From Myxococcales bacterium (GTDB taxonomy: Bacteria; Myxococcota_A; Bradymonadia; UBA7976; UBA1532), in NCBI GenBank assembly GCA_020633435.1, contig JACKDP010000002.1, positions 62,001 to 126,000 on the forward strand: 64,000 nucleotides of DNA, given 5' to 3'. The notes beneath the pieces are model-generated. The model had not been told where the DNA came from, made no database searches, and was given only the letters and a program-made list of their open reading frames with translations. A program made the translations under genes and the position numbers. Shown here in pieces: positions 1 through 7,833 of this stretch (position 1 is its first letter; each line of letters opens with the position of its first letter).

Positions 1-2
1 AG

Positions 3-887
3 CTCTGGGCCATGATGCTGGACGTGCACACGACCAGCGATCAGATGGTCAAGCGCTTCGCCCCCGACGCCGAGACGGCCCGGGCCATCCTCGACAACAA
101 GTACTACCGCTACTTCAGCACCTCGCTGTCGGGCAGCCAGGAGTACATGGCCGTCGAGCAGGTGCGGGCGCTGGTGAGCGACCCGCGCTTCGATCTCGTC
201 ATCCTCGACACGCCGCCCGCGTCGGACGCCCTCGACTTCCTCGACGCCCCCGATCGGCTGGTGGAGGCCCTCGACTCGAAGGCCATGCAGATGCTGCAGA
301 CGAGCCGGGGCGGGGGGCTGGGCGCGCGCATCCTGGGCAAGGGGCGCGAGCTCATCGTCCGCTCCCTCAACACCCTGACGGGTGGGCAGTTCCTCGAGGA
401 TCTCGTTGAATTTCTTGCGGTTTTCGGCAGCATCCTCGACGCGCTGAAGGAGGCCAGCCAGGCCGTCCGCGTCATGCTGCGGGCCGACTCGACGCGCTTC
501 CTGCTGGTGACGACGCCCACCGTCAGCCATGTGGACGAGGCGCTGCACTTCCAGCGCACGCTGGCGGAGCGGGGGCTGCCGTTCGGGGGCTTCATCGCCA
601 ACCGCGTGCACCACGCGCTGCCCGAGGCGAGCGACGCCCCGGCCGCCCTGGCCGCGCTGGCCCAGGACATCCTGCCCGACGTGCCCCTGGCGGCGCGGGT
701 GGCGCTGCTGCAGCGGCTCGTCTGCGGCCAGCGTGCCCACAACCGCATGGCGGAGCGCGACGCCGCGGCCCTGGAGCCGCTGGTGGCGGCCCGGGCCGAG
801 CCGCCCGCCGAGATCCCGCTGTTCCCGCTGGATGTCCGCGACCTGGCGGGCCTGGCCCGCGTCGCCCGCTTCCTGCCGCTCCGCTAG
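3..887 (+). CDS. ArsA-family ATPase, N-terminus cut by window edge
   Basis: The frame is open from the first bases, so the P-loop half lies outside the window. The visible 294 residues contain the Walker B/switch-like stretch LVILDTPPASDALDFLD and the motif TTPTVSHVDEALHF, and end in FLPLR. They align well by eye with the complete ArsA-type protein at 26684-27772, including the NKYYRYFS/NPIYRNVS region and the QEYMAVE/QEYTAVE stretch. This family uses ATP-driven dimerisation for targeting or transport. Arsenite export is unlikely because no ArsB, ArsR or ArsC is nearby. It converges on the GtrA-like gene, and the two stop codons share the tetranucleotide CTAG. Confidence 0.85.
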   Translation, partial: LWAMMLDVHTTSDQMVKRFAPDAETARAILDNKYYRYFSTSLSGSQEYMAVEQVRALVSDPRFDLVILDTPPASDALDFLDAPDRLVEALDSKAMQMLQTSRGGGLGARILGKGRELIVRSLNTLTGGQFLEDLVEFLAVFGSILDALKEASQAVRVMLRADSTRFLLVTTPTVSHVDEALHFQRTLAERGLPFGGFIANRVHHALPEASDAPAALAALAQDILPDVPLAARVALLQRLVCGQRAHNRMAERDAAALEPLVAARAEPPAEIPLFPLDVRDLAGLARVARFLPLR

Positions 888-1423
888 CTCGGCGCCTGGC
901 CCTCGGCGGGCCGCTCCCGCCACGTCCACCAGAAGTTGGCCAGGAAGTTCCAGCCGGTGGCGACGCCGATGCCGAGGAGCTGCGACACATAGATCCACCC
1001 GCCGACCTCGGGCGGGTGCGTCACCGGGAAGGTGACGACGCCCAGGGCCCCGGGGGGCGCGCCGGCCCACCAGGCCGCCAGGCCGTCCGCCCCGGCGATG
1101 AGGCGCAGGGCCGCGATGTTGCCGAGGATGAAGACGATCCACTGCATCACCGCGCCCACGAGGGACACCGCCTGGAACCGCAGCGCGCGCTGCAGGGCCG
1201 AGCCCCCGGTGTCATGATCGCGGAACGTCCAGCGGTCGTTGATCACGAAGTTCGAGACGATGCTGATCTGGATGGCGAGGGCCGAGGCGACGGTGCTCTT
1301 GACGTCGAAGGCCCGCAGGAGGGCGAGCGCGCCCAGGTTGACCACGACGCCACTGGCCCCCACGGCCGCGAACTTGATGAAGCGCGCGGAGAAGAGGGGG
1401 GCCAGGGCGGCGGGCAGGCGCAC
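884..1423 (-). CDS. GtrA-like membrane protein
   Basis: A protein of about 179 residues with four hydrophobic segments. It shows the GtrA signature: an N-terminal FIKFAAVGASG helix, then SNFVINDRWTFR, and a closing NFLANFWWTWRER repeat of the same motif. GtrA proteins are inner-membrane proteins linked to moving polyprenyl-linked sugars in cell-surface glycan synthesis. I chose the GTG at 1423 because the longer frame (to 1519) would overlap the end of the upstream Cys-rich gene by about 85 bases with non-family sequence. No strong ribosome binding site is visible. No gtrB-type glycosyltransferase is adjacent, so the substrate is unknown. Confidence 0.82.
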   Translation of the reverse strand: MRLPAALAPLFSARFIKFAAVGASGVVVNLGALALLRAFDVKSTVASALAIQISIVSNFVINDRWTFRDHDTGGSALQRALRFQAVSLVGAVMQWIVFILGNIAALRLIAGADGLAAWWAGAPPGALGVVTFPVTHPPEVGGWIYVSQLLGIGVATGWNFLANFWWTWRERPAEGQAPS

Positions 1424-1434
1424 GAAGGGGGAGC

Positions 1435-2582
1435 TTACTGGCCGTCGGCGTTGCAGGCCGCGATCGGGGCCTCGCACGCGGGGCACTCGAGATCCATGCA
1501 CATGTTCTCGTTGAGGCACAGGGCGACGGCCTCGAACAGGTCGCGGGCGGCCTCGGTGCCGGCGTTGTAGCAGGCCTCGGCCGCGGCGGCGTCCTGGGCC
1601 TCGGCCGAGCAGCTCAGCACCTGGCCACAGGCCTGGTCACCGGGAGGGGCGGGCGGGCCGAAGCACGCCTCGAACTCGGCGGCGCAGGCGACCTCGGGAT
1701 CCTGGCCGTTCATGTCGGCGGTCTGGGCGCACTGCGACGTCGTGATGGCCTGGTCCTGGGCCTCGGCGGTGCCGGCCTGGAGGCAGCCCTGGATGCAGTT
1801 CTGGTCGCCCTGGGGGCAGGCGCCGGCGCACTCGAAGATCTCGCTGCAGGTCAGGTCGCCGGGCGGGGGGGGCTCGCCGAAGCAGGCCGCGATCAGGTCG
1901 CCGCAGGCGGCCTCCACGTCCTCACCGTTGGCGTCCGCCGCCTGGGCGCACTGGGACAGCTCGATGGCCTGGTCCTGCGCGGCGGGGGTGGCCGCCGCCA
2001 GGCAGCCCTGGATGCAGGCCTGGTCGCCCTGGGGGCAGGCGCCAGCGCACTCGAAGATGCCAGCGCAGTCGCCGTCGCCGCCGGGGCCGGGGCCCACATC
2101 GCCGACACACGCGGTGATCTCATCCTGGCAGGCGGCCTGGTCGCCGCCGTTGGCCTGGATGCACTCGACGGCCGCCGAGAAGAGCTGGGTCGCCTCGGCC
2201 GAGGCCTGGGCGAAGCAGTCATCGGCGCAGGCCTCGTCCTGGCCGCAAGCGGTCAGGCACTCGTTCAGCTCGGCGCAGCTCAGGTCGCCGCCGCCGCCGC
2301 CAGCGCCACCGGCGCCGCCGCCCGCGCCACCGGCGCCACCACCGGCCCCGCCAGCCCGCCGCCAGCCCCGCCCGCGCCGCCGCCGGCACCGCCAGCGCCG
2401 CCGCCAGCACCACCGCGCCGCCGCCAGCACCAGCCCGCCACCGCCACCGGCACCGCCGGCGCCGCCGCCCGCCCGCCCTGGCCCATGCCCATGTCGGCGT
2501 CGTCGGAGCTGCTGGTGTCACACGCCAGGGCGAACACCGCGAGGGTGCTGCCCAGCAAGGCCAACTTCAGAGTCTGCTTCAC
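1435..2582 (-). CDS. Cys-rich lipoprotein, frame-broken in its Gly-rich linker
   Basis: The ATG at 2582 opens a lipoprotein signal (MKQTLKLALLGS, then a lipobox ending FALAC). The Cys-rich body lies in another frame (open 2430 to 1435). Between about 2300 and 2500 the Gly/Ala linker can be read as continuous GGAGGG only by moving frame four times. Four lost single bases would restore the frame exactly (152 plus 4 is divisible by 3). The body holds Cys modules of about 55-65 residues (pattern C..LxxCLxxC...C...CF..A....F..A..CI..NGG..) closely matching the neighbour at 2747-3859. The intact protein would be an outer-membrane-anchored disulfide-rich protein of unknown role. Breakage is probably local sequence error, though real slippage is possible. 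Confidence 0.7.
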
Positions 2583-2643
2583 GCTTGCTCTCCCACGGAG
2601 AAGTGTCGAGTGGACGCTTTTCCACTACAGGCCAACACTGGTT

Positions 2644-2662
2644 CCAGGGAAAAATGTTGCTC
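2644..2662 (-). promoter_or_regulatory. Upstream element shared by the tandem Cys-rich lipoproteins (copy 1)
   Basis: On the minus strand this reads GAGCAACATTTTTCCCTGG, 61 bases before the ATG at 2582. The gene at 3859 has the same block with one base changed at exactly the same distance. An A/T-rich GAAAAACC stretch lies just upstream. The rest of the 164-base gap (2583-2746) shows nothing else. Probably a core promoter or activator site; the exact role is inferred. Confidence 0.5.
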
Positions 2663-2746
2663 TGCGGTTTTTCGACAGCGGGGCTGGGGGCGGCCATACC
2701 GCTCCCTTCCGCCGCGCGCCTGGGCGCGCCGGCGGGCCAGGGCAGG

Positions 2747-3859
2747 CTACTGGAAGCAGGCGTTGATGAGATCGGCGCAGGCGGTCTCGACGTCCTGGCC
2801 GTTCATGTCAGCGTTCTGCGCGCACTGCGAGAGCTGGAGGGCGAGGTCCTGCGCCTGGGGCGTCCCGGCCGCCAGGCAGCCCTGGATGCAGTTCTGATCG
2901 TTCTGGGGGCAGTTGCCGGCGCACTCGAAGATGCCGCCGCAGGTCAGGTCGCCGCCGGGGCCAGGGCCACCGCCGCCGAGGCAGGCCTCGATCTCGGCCG
3001 CGCACGCTTCCTGGTTGCCGCCGTTGGCGTCGATGCACTCCACCGCGGCGATGAACTGCTGCTGCGCCTGGGCGGTCGCCATGCCGAAGCAGGCCTGGCC
3101 GCAGGCCTGGTCGCCATCGGCGCAGTTGAACAGGCAGTCGTTGAGCTCGGAGCAGCTCAGGTCGCCGGTCGGCCCGGGATCGAACTCGCCGATGCAGGCC
3201 TCGATCTCGGCCTGGCAGGCGTTCTGGTCGCCGCCGTTGGCCTGGATGCACTCGATGGCCGCCGTGAAGGTGGCCTGGGCCTGGGGGGTGGCCTCGCCGA
3301 AGCAGGCATCCGTGCAGGCGTCGTCCCCCTCGCCGCAGCCGGAGAGGCACTCGTTCAGACCCGCGCAGTCCAGGTTGCCGCCGCCGCCGCCGCCGAAGCC
3401 GCCCTGGCCGCCGCCACCCGCGCCGCCGGCGCCGCCACCACCAGCGCCGCCCTGGCCACCGCCGCCGAAGCCGCCCTGGCCACCGCCGCCGAAGCCACCC
3501 TGGCCGCCGCCGCCCGCGCCGCCCTGGCCACCGCCGCCGGCGCCGCCGAAGCCGCCGGGGCCGCCGGGGCCCGCGTCGTTGATGCCGCGGCCGCCGGGCG
3601 CCTCGGTGCACACCGCGCTGGCCCGGCCGCTGACCATGGCCGGGGTGCAGGTGTAGCCGGGCGCGGCGCAGCTGGAGGTGCACTCCGCGGTGCAGTAGCC
3701 CCCACCACCAGCGCGGGGCACGCAGAGGCCCGTCTCGCAGTCGCCCGGGGCCGCGCAGGGCTCACCGAACACCGCGCCACCGCCGGCCCCTTCGGAGCAG
3801 CCGAAGGCCAGCAGCGCGAGCGCGCCGGACACGAACATCATCTTCAACGGGGTCGACAT
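2747..3859 (-). CDS. Cys-rich repeat lipoprotein with Gly-rich linker
   Basis: A 370-residue lipoprotein: signal MSTPLKMMFVSGALALLAFG, then the lipobox Cys at position 21. A short Cys-containing region (CAAPGDCETGLC, then YCTAECTSSC) comes first. A linker of GGGGQGG-type repeats follows (about residues 100-165), then three modules of about 65 residues. Each module has up to eight cysteines with conserved ELNDCLFNC, CFGxAT, CIxANGG and EIEAC elements; the last ends NACFQ. It is most likely tethered to the outer membrane and rigidified by disulfides. Function is not recognised. It is a tandem paralogue of the gene at 1435-2582, with its own copy of the upstream element, and lies directly downstream of the MNIO cassette. 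Confidence 0.82.
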   Translation of the reverse strand: MSTPLKMMFVSGALALLAFGCSEGAGGGAVFGEPCAAPGDCETGLCVPRAGGGGYCTAECTSSCAAPGYTCTPAMVSGRASAVCTEAPGGRGINDAGPGGPGGFGGAGGGGQGGAGGGGQGGFGGGGQGGFGGGGQGGAGGGGAGGAGGGGQGGFGGGGGGNLDCAGLNECLSGCGEGDDACTDACFGEATPQAQATFTAAIECIQANGGDQNACQAEIEACIGEFDPGPTGDLSCSELNDCLFNCADGDQACGQACFGMATAQAQQQFIAAVECIDANGGNQEACAAEIEACLGGGGPGPGGDLTCGGIFECAGNCPQNDQNCIQGCLAAGTPQAQDLALQLSQCAQNADMNGQDVETACADLINACFQ

Positions 3860-3920
3860 GGAGGGGCCTCCCTGGGCGAATCACGGTTGCACGCTTGTCC
3901 GTCCAACCGGGGGGGCGGTG

Positions 3921-3939
3921 CCAGGGAAAAATGCTGCTC
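3921..3939 (-). promoter_or_regulatory. Upstream element shared by the tandem Cys-rich lipoproteins (copy 2)
   Basis: Minus-strand sequence GAGCAGCATTTTTCCCTGG, 61 bases upstream of the ATG at 3859, matching copy 1 at 18 of 19 positions. A GAAAATC stretch lies just upstream, as in copy 1. The element sits in the 100-base gap after the MNIO-partner gene. This suggests the lipoprotein has its own promoter rather than relying on read-through. Confidence 0.5.
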
Positions 3940-3959
3940 CGCCCTGATTTTCAAACAAA

Positions 3960-4775
3960 TCAGGTGTTTGAGGCCGATCCGGCGGTCGGCAGACGCCAGA
4001 GGAGGCCGTCATCGACGAGGTCGTCGAGGAGCTCGGCGCCCTCGTCGGCGTCGACGCCGAGGTCCGCCAGATCGGCCACCTCGCCCGCCGGGCGAGGGGC
4101 GCGCAGGCGCTCGAGCAGGGCGACGAGATCGGGCGACGCGGTGGCGATGGCCGGCCCGGGCTCCACGAGCAGGCCCTCGGCCTCGGCAGCCACGGCGACG
4201 GCGGGCAGGGCGTGCGTCGGATCGACGGCGGCGGCCAGGGGCCCGGCCTGGCCCAGCGAGGCGCGCGCGCGCTGCCAGGCGGCGAGGGTGCCGCCGGGCA
4301 CCGTGACGGCCTCGATCCAGGGGGCGGTGGCGATGAGCGGGCCGGCGCCCGCGCGCGGGGCGGGCGCCCGGCGGCTGCGGGCGATGGCGCCCTCCAGGGC
4401 CGCGAAGGCCGGGACGGGCCCGGCGAAGGTGGCGGCGAGCCAGGCGGCGAAGGTGGGCGCCAGCGCGGCGCGCCCCTGGATGGCCCGGTGGAAGGCAGGG
4501 CTCGAGAAGAAGGCGTCCACCGCGGCGACGCCCCCCTGGCGGACGGCGTAGGCCCCCGCCACCAGGAACTCCTCCAGCAGCGCCTGCAGGCCCCGGTAGC
4601 GGCGCATGGGATCGGCCCGCCACCGGCGCGGATCGGGGGCCGTCAGCCAGGCCCGCTCCGCCGCCGTGACGTCCTCGCCGGCGAGGGCGGCGTCGGCGTC
4701 GGCGTAGACCGCCGCGACGAGCGCCGGATCGTGCAGCATGCGCACGACGACGCGCTGGAGGGCCGCGGCGCTCAC
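3960..4775 (-). CDS. MNIO (DUF692) partner protein
   Basis: A 271-residue, mostly alpha-helical soluble protein. It starts at a GTG whose bases overlap the stop codon of the DUF692 gene (GTGA), so translation is probably coupled. The N-terminal part (LQRVVVRMLHDPALVAAVYA, then DPRRWRADPMRRYRGLQALL and DAFFSSPAFHRAIQ) resembles the helical partners encoded beside DUF692 enzymes, such as the HvfC/DUF2063-type and MbnC-type proteins. The C-terminal 60 residues look like a small winged-helix-type domain (GVDADEGAELLDDLVDDGLL). In known systems the partner recruits or positions the peptide substrate. That role is inferred here, because the partner families are divergent and I cannot run a profile search. 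Confidence 0.65.
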   Translation of the reverse strand: MSAAALQRVVVRMLHDPALVAAVYADADAALAGEDVTAAERAWLTAPDPRRWRADPMRRYRGLQALLEEFLVAGAYAVRQGGVAAVDAFFSSPAFHRAIQGRAALAPTFAAWLAATFAGPVPAFAALEGAIARSRRAPAPRAGAGPLIATAPWIEAVTVPGGTLAAWQRARASLGQAGPLAAAVDPTHALPAVAVAAEAEGLLVEPGPAIATASPDLVALLERLRAPRPAGEVADLADLGVDADEGAELLDDLVDDGLLWRLPTAGSASNT

Positions 4776-5662
4776 GGGGCGCTCCGGCGCGCGAACGGCG
4801 AGCCCGCCAGCGTCGCGGCGATGCGGCGGAAGCCCGGCAGGCAGTCGTCGAGGGGGTTGCGCTCGCACTCGAAGACGACGGCCCGCAGCTCGGTGGCCCG
4901 GGGCGCGAGGGCCTCCAGGATGGTCCAGGTGTCGGGCAGCACGGCGGGGGTGTGGTCGTCCTCCACGATGGCCAGCCCGTCCACCTCGGCGTGCCCGGCG
5001 CCGGCGACGTGCACCTCCACCACGCGGTCGAGGGGGAAGCCGTCCAGGCCGGTGGTGGGCGCGTGGCCCAGGGTGCGCTGGTAGAGGGCCAGGTGGGCGG
5101 CGTCGAGCAGCAGGCCGGTGTCGGCGCGCTCGCAGACCCGCGCGAAGAAGTCGAGCAGGTGCAGGTCGCCCAGGAAGACGTGGCCGGGCGGGTTCTCGGG
5201 CAGCACCTCGCGGCCGGTCTCTTCGCGCAGGCGCACGATGCCCTCGGCCATGGCCGTGGCCGCGTCGTCGGAGAGGATGGGCGGCAGCAGCAGCATGTGG
5301 CCGCGGTCGCGGGGGCCGAAGTGCCACAGCCCGGCGTCGCCGCAGAGCCAGGCGGGATCGAGGGCCGCGATGAAGCCGCGCACGGCGTCGAGCCAGGGGG
5401 CGTCGAAGTCCTCGGGCTCGTCCAGGTTCACGTCGAGGAAGTGGTAGGTCGTGGGCAGGCCGGCGGCGCGCCAGGCCTGCGTCGGGCCGTCGAGGCCCTT
5501 GACCGTCTCCAGCCCCACCTCCAGGAACCCCGCGAATTCTGGGTGCTTTCGGCGCAGGGCCGCCACGTCGAGGGACCCGGGCGAGCCAGCCGCGCCGTAC
5601 TCCGTCGAGACGCCGATGCCCAGGTGGGGCAGCCCGCGGACGCGGGCCTCGAAGCTGCTCAC
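4772..5662 (-). CDS. DUF692 / MNIO-family multinuclear iron oxidative enzyme
   Basis: A 296-residue TIM-barrel protein starting at a GTG that overlaps the Rieske gene stop. DUF692 landmarks appear in order: LPHLGIGVSTEY near the N-terminus, VLPENPPG, LLLDAAHLALYQ, VVEVHVAGAGH, and DDHTPAVLPDTW near the end. The His, Glu and Asp residues in these motifs are the usual metal ligands of the family. Characterised members (MbnB, TglH, ChrH, BufB) oxidise cysteine-containing peptides using a multi-iron site, together with a partner protein. The next gene supplies a plausible partner. No classical precursor peptide is adjacent, but two secreted Cys-rich proteins follow. The family assignment is solid; the substrate is unknown. 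Confidence 0.85.
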   Translation of the reverse strand: MSSFEARVRGLPHLGIGVSTEYGAAGSPGSLDVAALRRKHPEFAGFLEVGLETVKGLDGPTQAWRAAGLPTTYHFLDVNLDEPEDFDAPWLDAVRGFIAALDPAWLCGDAGLWHFGPRDRGHMLLLPPILSDDAATAMAEGIVRLREETGREVLPENPPGHVFLGDLHLLDFFARVCERADTGLLLDAAHLALYQRTLGHAPTTGLDGFPLDRVVEVHVAGAGHAEVDGLAIVEDDHTPAVLPDTWTILEALAPRATELRAVVFECERNPLDDCLPGFRRIAATLAGSPFARRSAP

Positions 5663-6636
5663 GCCGGCCCCCGGTACAGCCGCTCGATGCGCTGGCGCTG
5701 GAGCCGCAGCGCCTTGTCGAACCGGCCCAGGCGGCGGCCCTCCAGGCCCCCGCGGCCCTCCTCGAGGCGGCCGAGGAGCGAGGCGTCCAGCCGCACCTCC
5801 ACCTCCGCGAAGGCGCGCAGCATCAGGCGCAGGGCCAGGGCGCGGGGCCCGCTGCCCTCGGCGTTGGTGTGCACGAACGTGTAGATGTCGGTCACGTCGT
5901 CGTGGACGGGGGTGTAGACGACGCCGATGCGCACCGTGGCGGGCCGGCGCGCCTCGGTGCCCCCCTCGATCCAGTACTGCTCGAAGAGGGTGTGGACGGG
6001 GGAGAAGTAGCTCGTCCAGTCGTCGATGAAGTCGTCGGCGGGGCCCAGGCCGATGAGGGCCCGCAGGGCGGCGGGCAGGGGGCGCTGGGGGCCGCGGTTG
6101 TAGACGCGGACGGCGTCCGGGCGGGCCGTGACCTCCACCTGCACCGCCTCGGCGGCCTCGGGGGCGTAGCCGAGCATCCAGTGCACGGCGCCCGTGTGCT
6201 CCACCTCGGTGAAGTTGTCCATGGTGGCCTCGAGGGGCGCGGCGGCGCGGTGGCGCGTCACGCTCACCGGGTGGAAGCCGCCGGGGCCCACGGCCGGGAA
6301 GGGGCCGGTCGCGCCGGGTCGCCGCATCCAGATGGCCCCGTCGCGCTCGACGGCCTCCAGGCAGGCGGTGTGCGGCCGCATCTGCGGGGTGCCGGGGGCC
6401 TTGCCGACGCCGTCGGGCCCGAAGGCCCAGCCGTGGTAGGGGCAGACGAGCTGCCCGCCGCGGACGCGGCCGGTGGAGAGGCGCATGCCGCGGTGGGGGC
6501 AGGCGTCGGGCAGGGCCCCGATGACGCCGTCCGTGCGGAAGACCGCGTAGGGCACGCCCCCGAGCCAGACGCGGCGGGGCCGGTGGGTCAGCTCCCGGGA
6601 CAGGCAGACGGGGTGCCAGTGGCGCAGCAGATCCAT
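5659..6636 (-). CDS. Rieske non-heme iron oxygenase, alpha subunit type
   Basis: 325 residues. The N-terminal Rieske domain has CPHRG, then CPYHGW 17 residues later, giving the two Cys and two His of a [2Fe-2S] centre. The catalytic domain has NFTEVEHTGAVH, the N-x-x-E/D-x-x-H-x4-H pattern that holds mononuclear iron. It resembles single-component oxygenases of the vanillate O-demethylase/PaO type, which take electrons from a separate reductase; none is in the cassette. The ATG overlaps the stop of the flavin monooxygenase (ATGA), and its own stop overlaps the MNIO start, so all four genes probably form one transcript and act in one pathway. Confidence 0.9.
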   Translation of the reverse strand: MDLLRHWHPVCLSRELTHRPRRVWLGGVPYAVFRTDGVIGALPDACPHRGMRLSTGRVRGGQLVCPYHGWAFGPDGVGKAPGTPQMRPHTACLEAVERDGAIWMRRPGATGPFPAVGPGGFHPVSVTRHRAAAPLEATMDNFTEVEHTGAVHWMLGYAPEAAEAVQVEVTARPDAVRVYNRGPQRPLPAALRALIGLGPADDFIDDWTSYFSPVHTLFEQYWIEGGTEARRPATVRIGVVYTPVHDDVTDIYTFVHTNAEGSGPRALALRLMLRAFAEVEVRLDASLLGRLEEGRGGLEGRRLGRFDKALRLQRQRIERLYRGPA

Positions 6637-7766
6637 CAGCGCCCCGCGATGGCGGCGGCGATGCGCTCCGCCTCCAGGCCACTCTCGCGCAGGGCGCCGG
6701 TGGCGGGGTTGCGGAAGCCCGCGAAGAAGAGGCCGGGCAGGGGCGGGCAGGCGGCCCCGTGCCAGCGCGGGTAGCCGCGGTCGTCGAGGACGGCGTCGGC
6801 CCCGTCGAGGAAGGCCGCCAGGCCCGCCTGGTAGCCGGTGGCCAGCACGACCACGTCGGCGGGCACGCGGCGGCCGTCGGGGCTCACCACGTCGGCGCCC
6901 TCGAAGCGGGCCAGGCCGGGCAGCGTGGCGATGCGGCCCTGCTTGATCAGGGCGATGGTGCCCACGTCGATGAGGGCCACGCGGCCATGGCGCTCGACCT
7001 CGGTGATGGGGCCGGCCTCGGGCTCGCGGAAGCCCCAGGGGCGCAGATCGCCGAGGGCGAGGCGGGTGGTGCGGCGGGCGATGGCGTCGGCGAGGCGGCG
7101 GGGTAGGCGGGCGTAGGCCAGGGACACCTGCTGGGCCGAGACGCCGGCCACCTCGCGGGGCACCACGTAGCGGGGCCCGCCCAGGACGAGGGTGACGGCG
7201 CTGGCCCCCTGCTCCCAGAGGTCGAGGGCGATCTCGGCGCCGCTGTTGCCGTTGCCCACCACCACGGCGCGCTGGCCGCGGAAGGTGGCCCCCGTCCGGT
7301 AGTCCCGGCTGTGCAGGACGCGGCCGGGGAAGCTGGCCTCGCCGGGGAACGTGGGGCGCCGCGGCACGGCGTTGTAGCCCGTCGCGACGACGAGGTGGCG
7401 CGCCGTGAACCCGCCGGCGTCCGTCTCGACGGCCCACGCGTCGGCCTCGCGGCGGGCGCGGCGGACGGTGACGCCCAGGCGGGGCTGCAGCCCGTGGTGG
7501 GCCGCGTACGCCTCCAGGTAGGCGATCACCTGGTCGCGGGACGGGTAGCGGGGCAGGTGCTCGGGGAACGGCAGCCCCGGCAGCCCCGAGTGGGCGCGGG
7601 CGGTGTGCAGGTGCAGGCGGTCGTAGTGGCCGCGCCACGAGCTGCCGACGGCGGAGGCGGCGTCCACCTGGGTGAAGGGCGCGCCCCGCTGGGCGAGGCA
7701 GGCGGCCACCGCCAGGCCGCTGGGGCCGGCCCCGATGATCAGCGTCTCGGTCGTCTCGCGGGTCAC
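6636..7766 (-). CDS. Flavin-containing monooxygenase (FMO/CzcO-like)
   Basis: 376 residues from a GTG at 7766, chosen because TLIIGAGPSGLAVA, the FAD-binding Rossmann motif, follows within 10 residues; an ATG at 7796 would add 10 residues. A second dinucleotide motif, VVVGNGNSG, binds NADPH. Between them is FPGRVLHSRDYRTG, which fits the FMO fingerprint FxGxxxHxxxY/F. Family members hydroxylate nucleophilic N or S atoms or perform Baeyer-Villiger reactions. It is the first gene of the four-gene oxidative cassette and is divergent from the envelope-protein gene at 7834. No convincing ribosome binding site was seen for either start. Confidence 0.88.
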   Translation of the reverse strand: MTRETTETLIIGAGPSGLAVAACLAQRGAPFTQVDAASAVGSSWRGHYDRLHLHTARAHSGLPGLPFPEHLPRYPSRDQVIAYLEAYAAHHGLQPRLGVTVRRARREADAWAVETDAGGFTARHLVVATGYNAVPRRPTFPGEASFPGRVLHSRDYRTGATFRGQRAVVVGNGNSGAEIALDLWEQGASAVTLVLGGPRYVVPREVAGVSAQQVSLAYARLPRRLADAIARRTTRLALGDLRPWGFREPEAGPITEVERHGRVALIDVGTIALIKQGRIATLPGLARFEGADVVSPDGRRVPADVVVLATGYQAGLAAFLDGADAVLDDRGYPRWHGAACPPLPGLFFAGFRNPATGALRESGLEAERIAAAIAGR

Positions 7767-7833
7767 GGCGCGACCGTACCGCCGCGGGCGGCCCATGGGA
7801 AGGCGGATCCGCCGGCCCGGGCGACGGGGTAGG

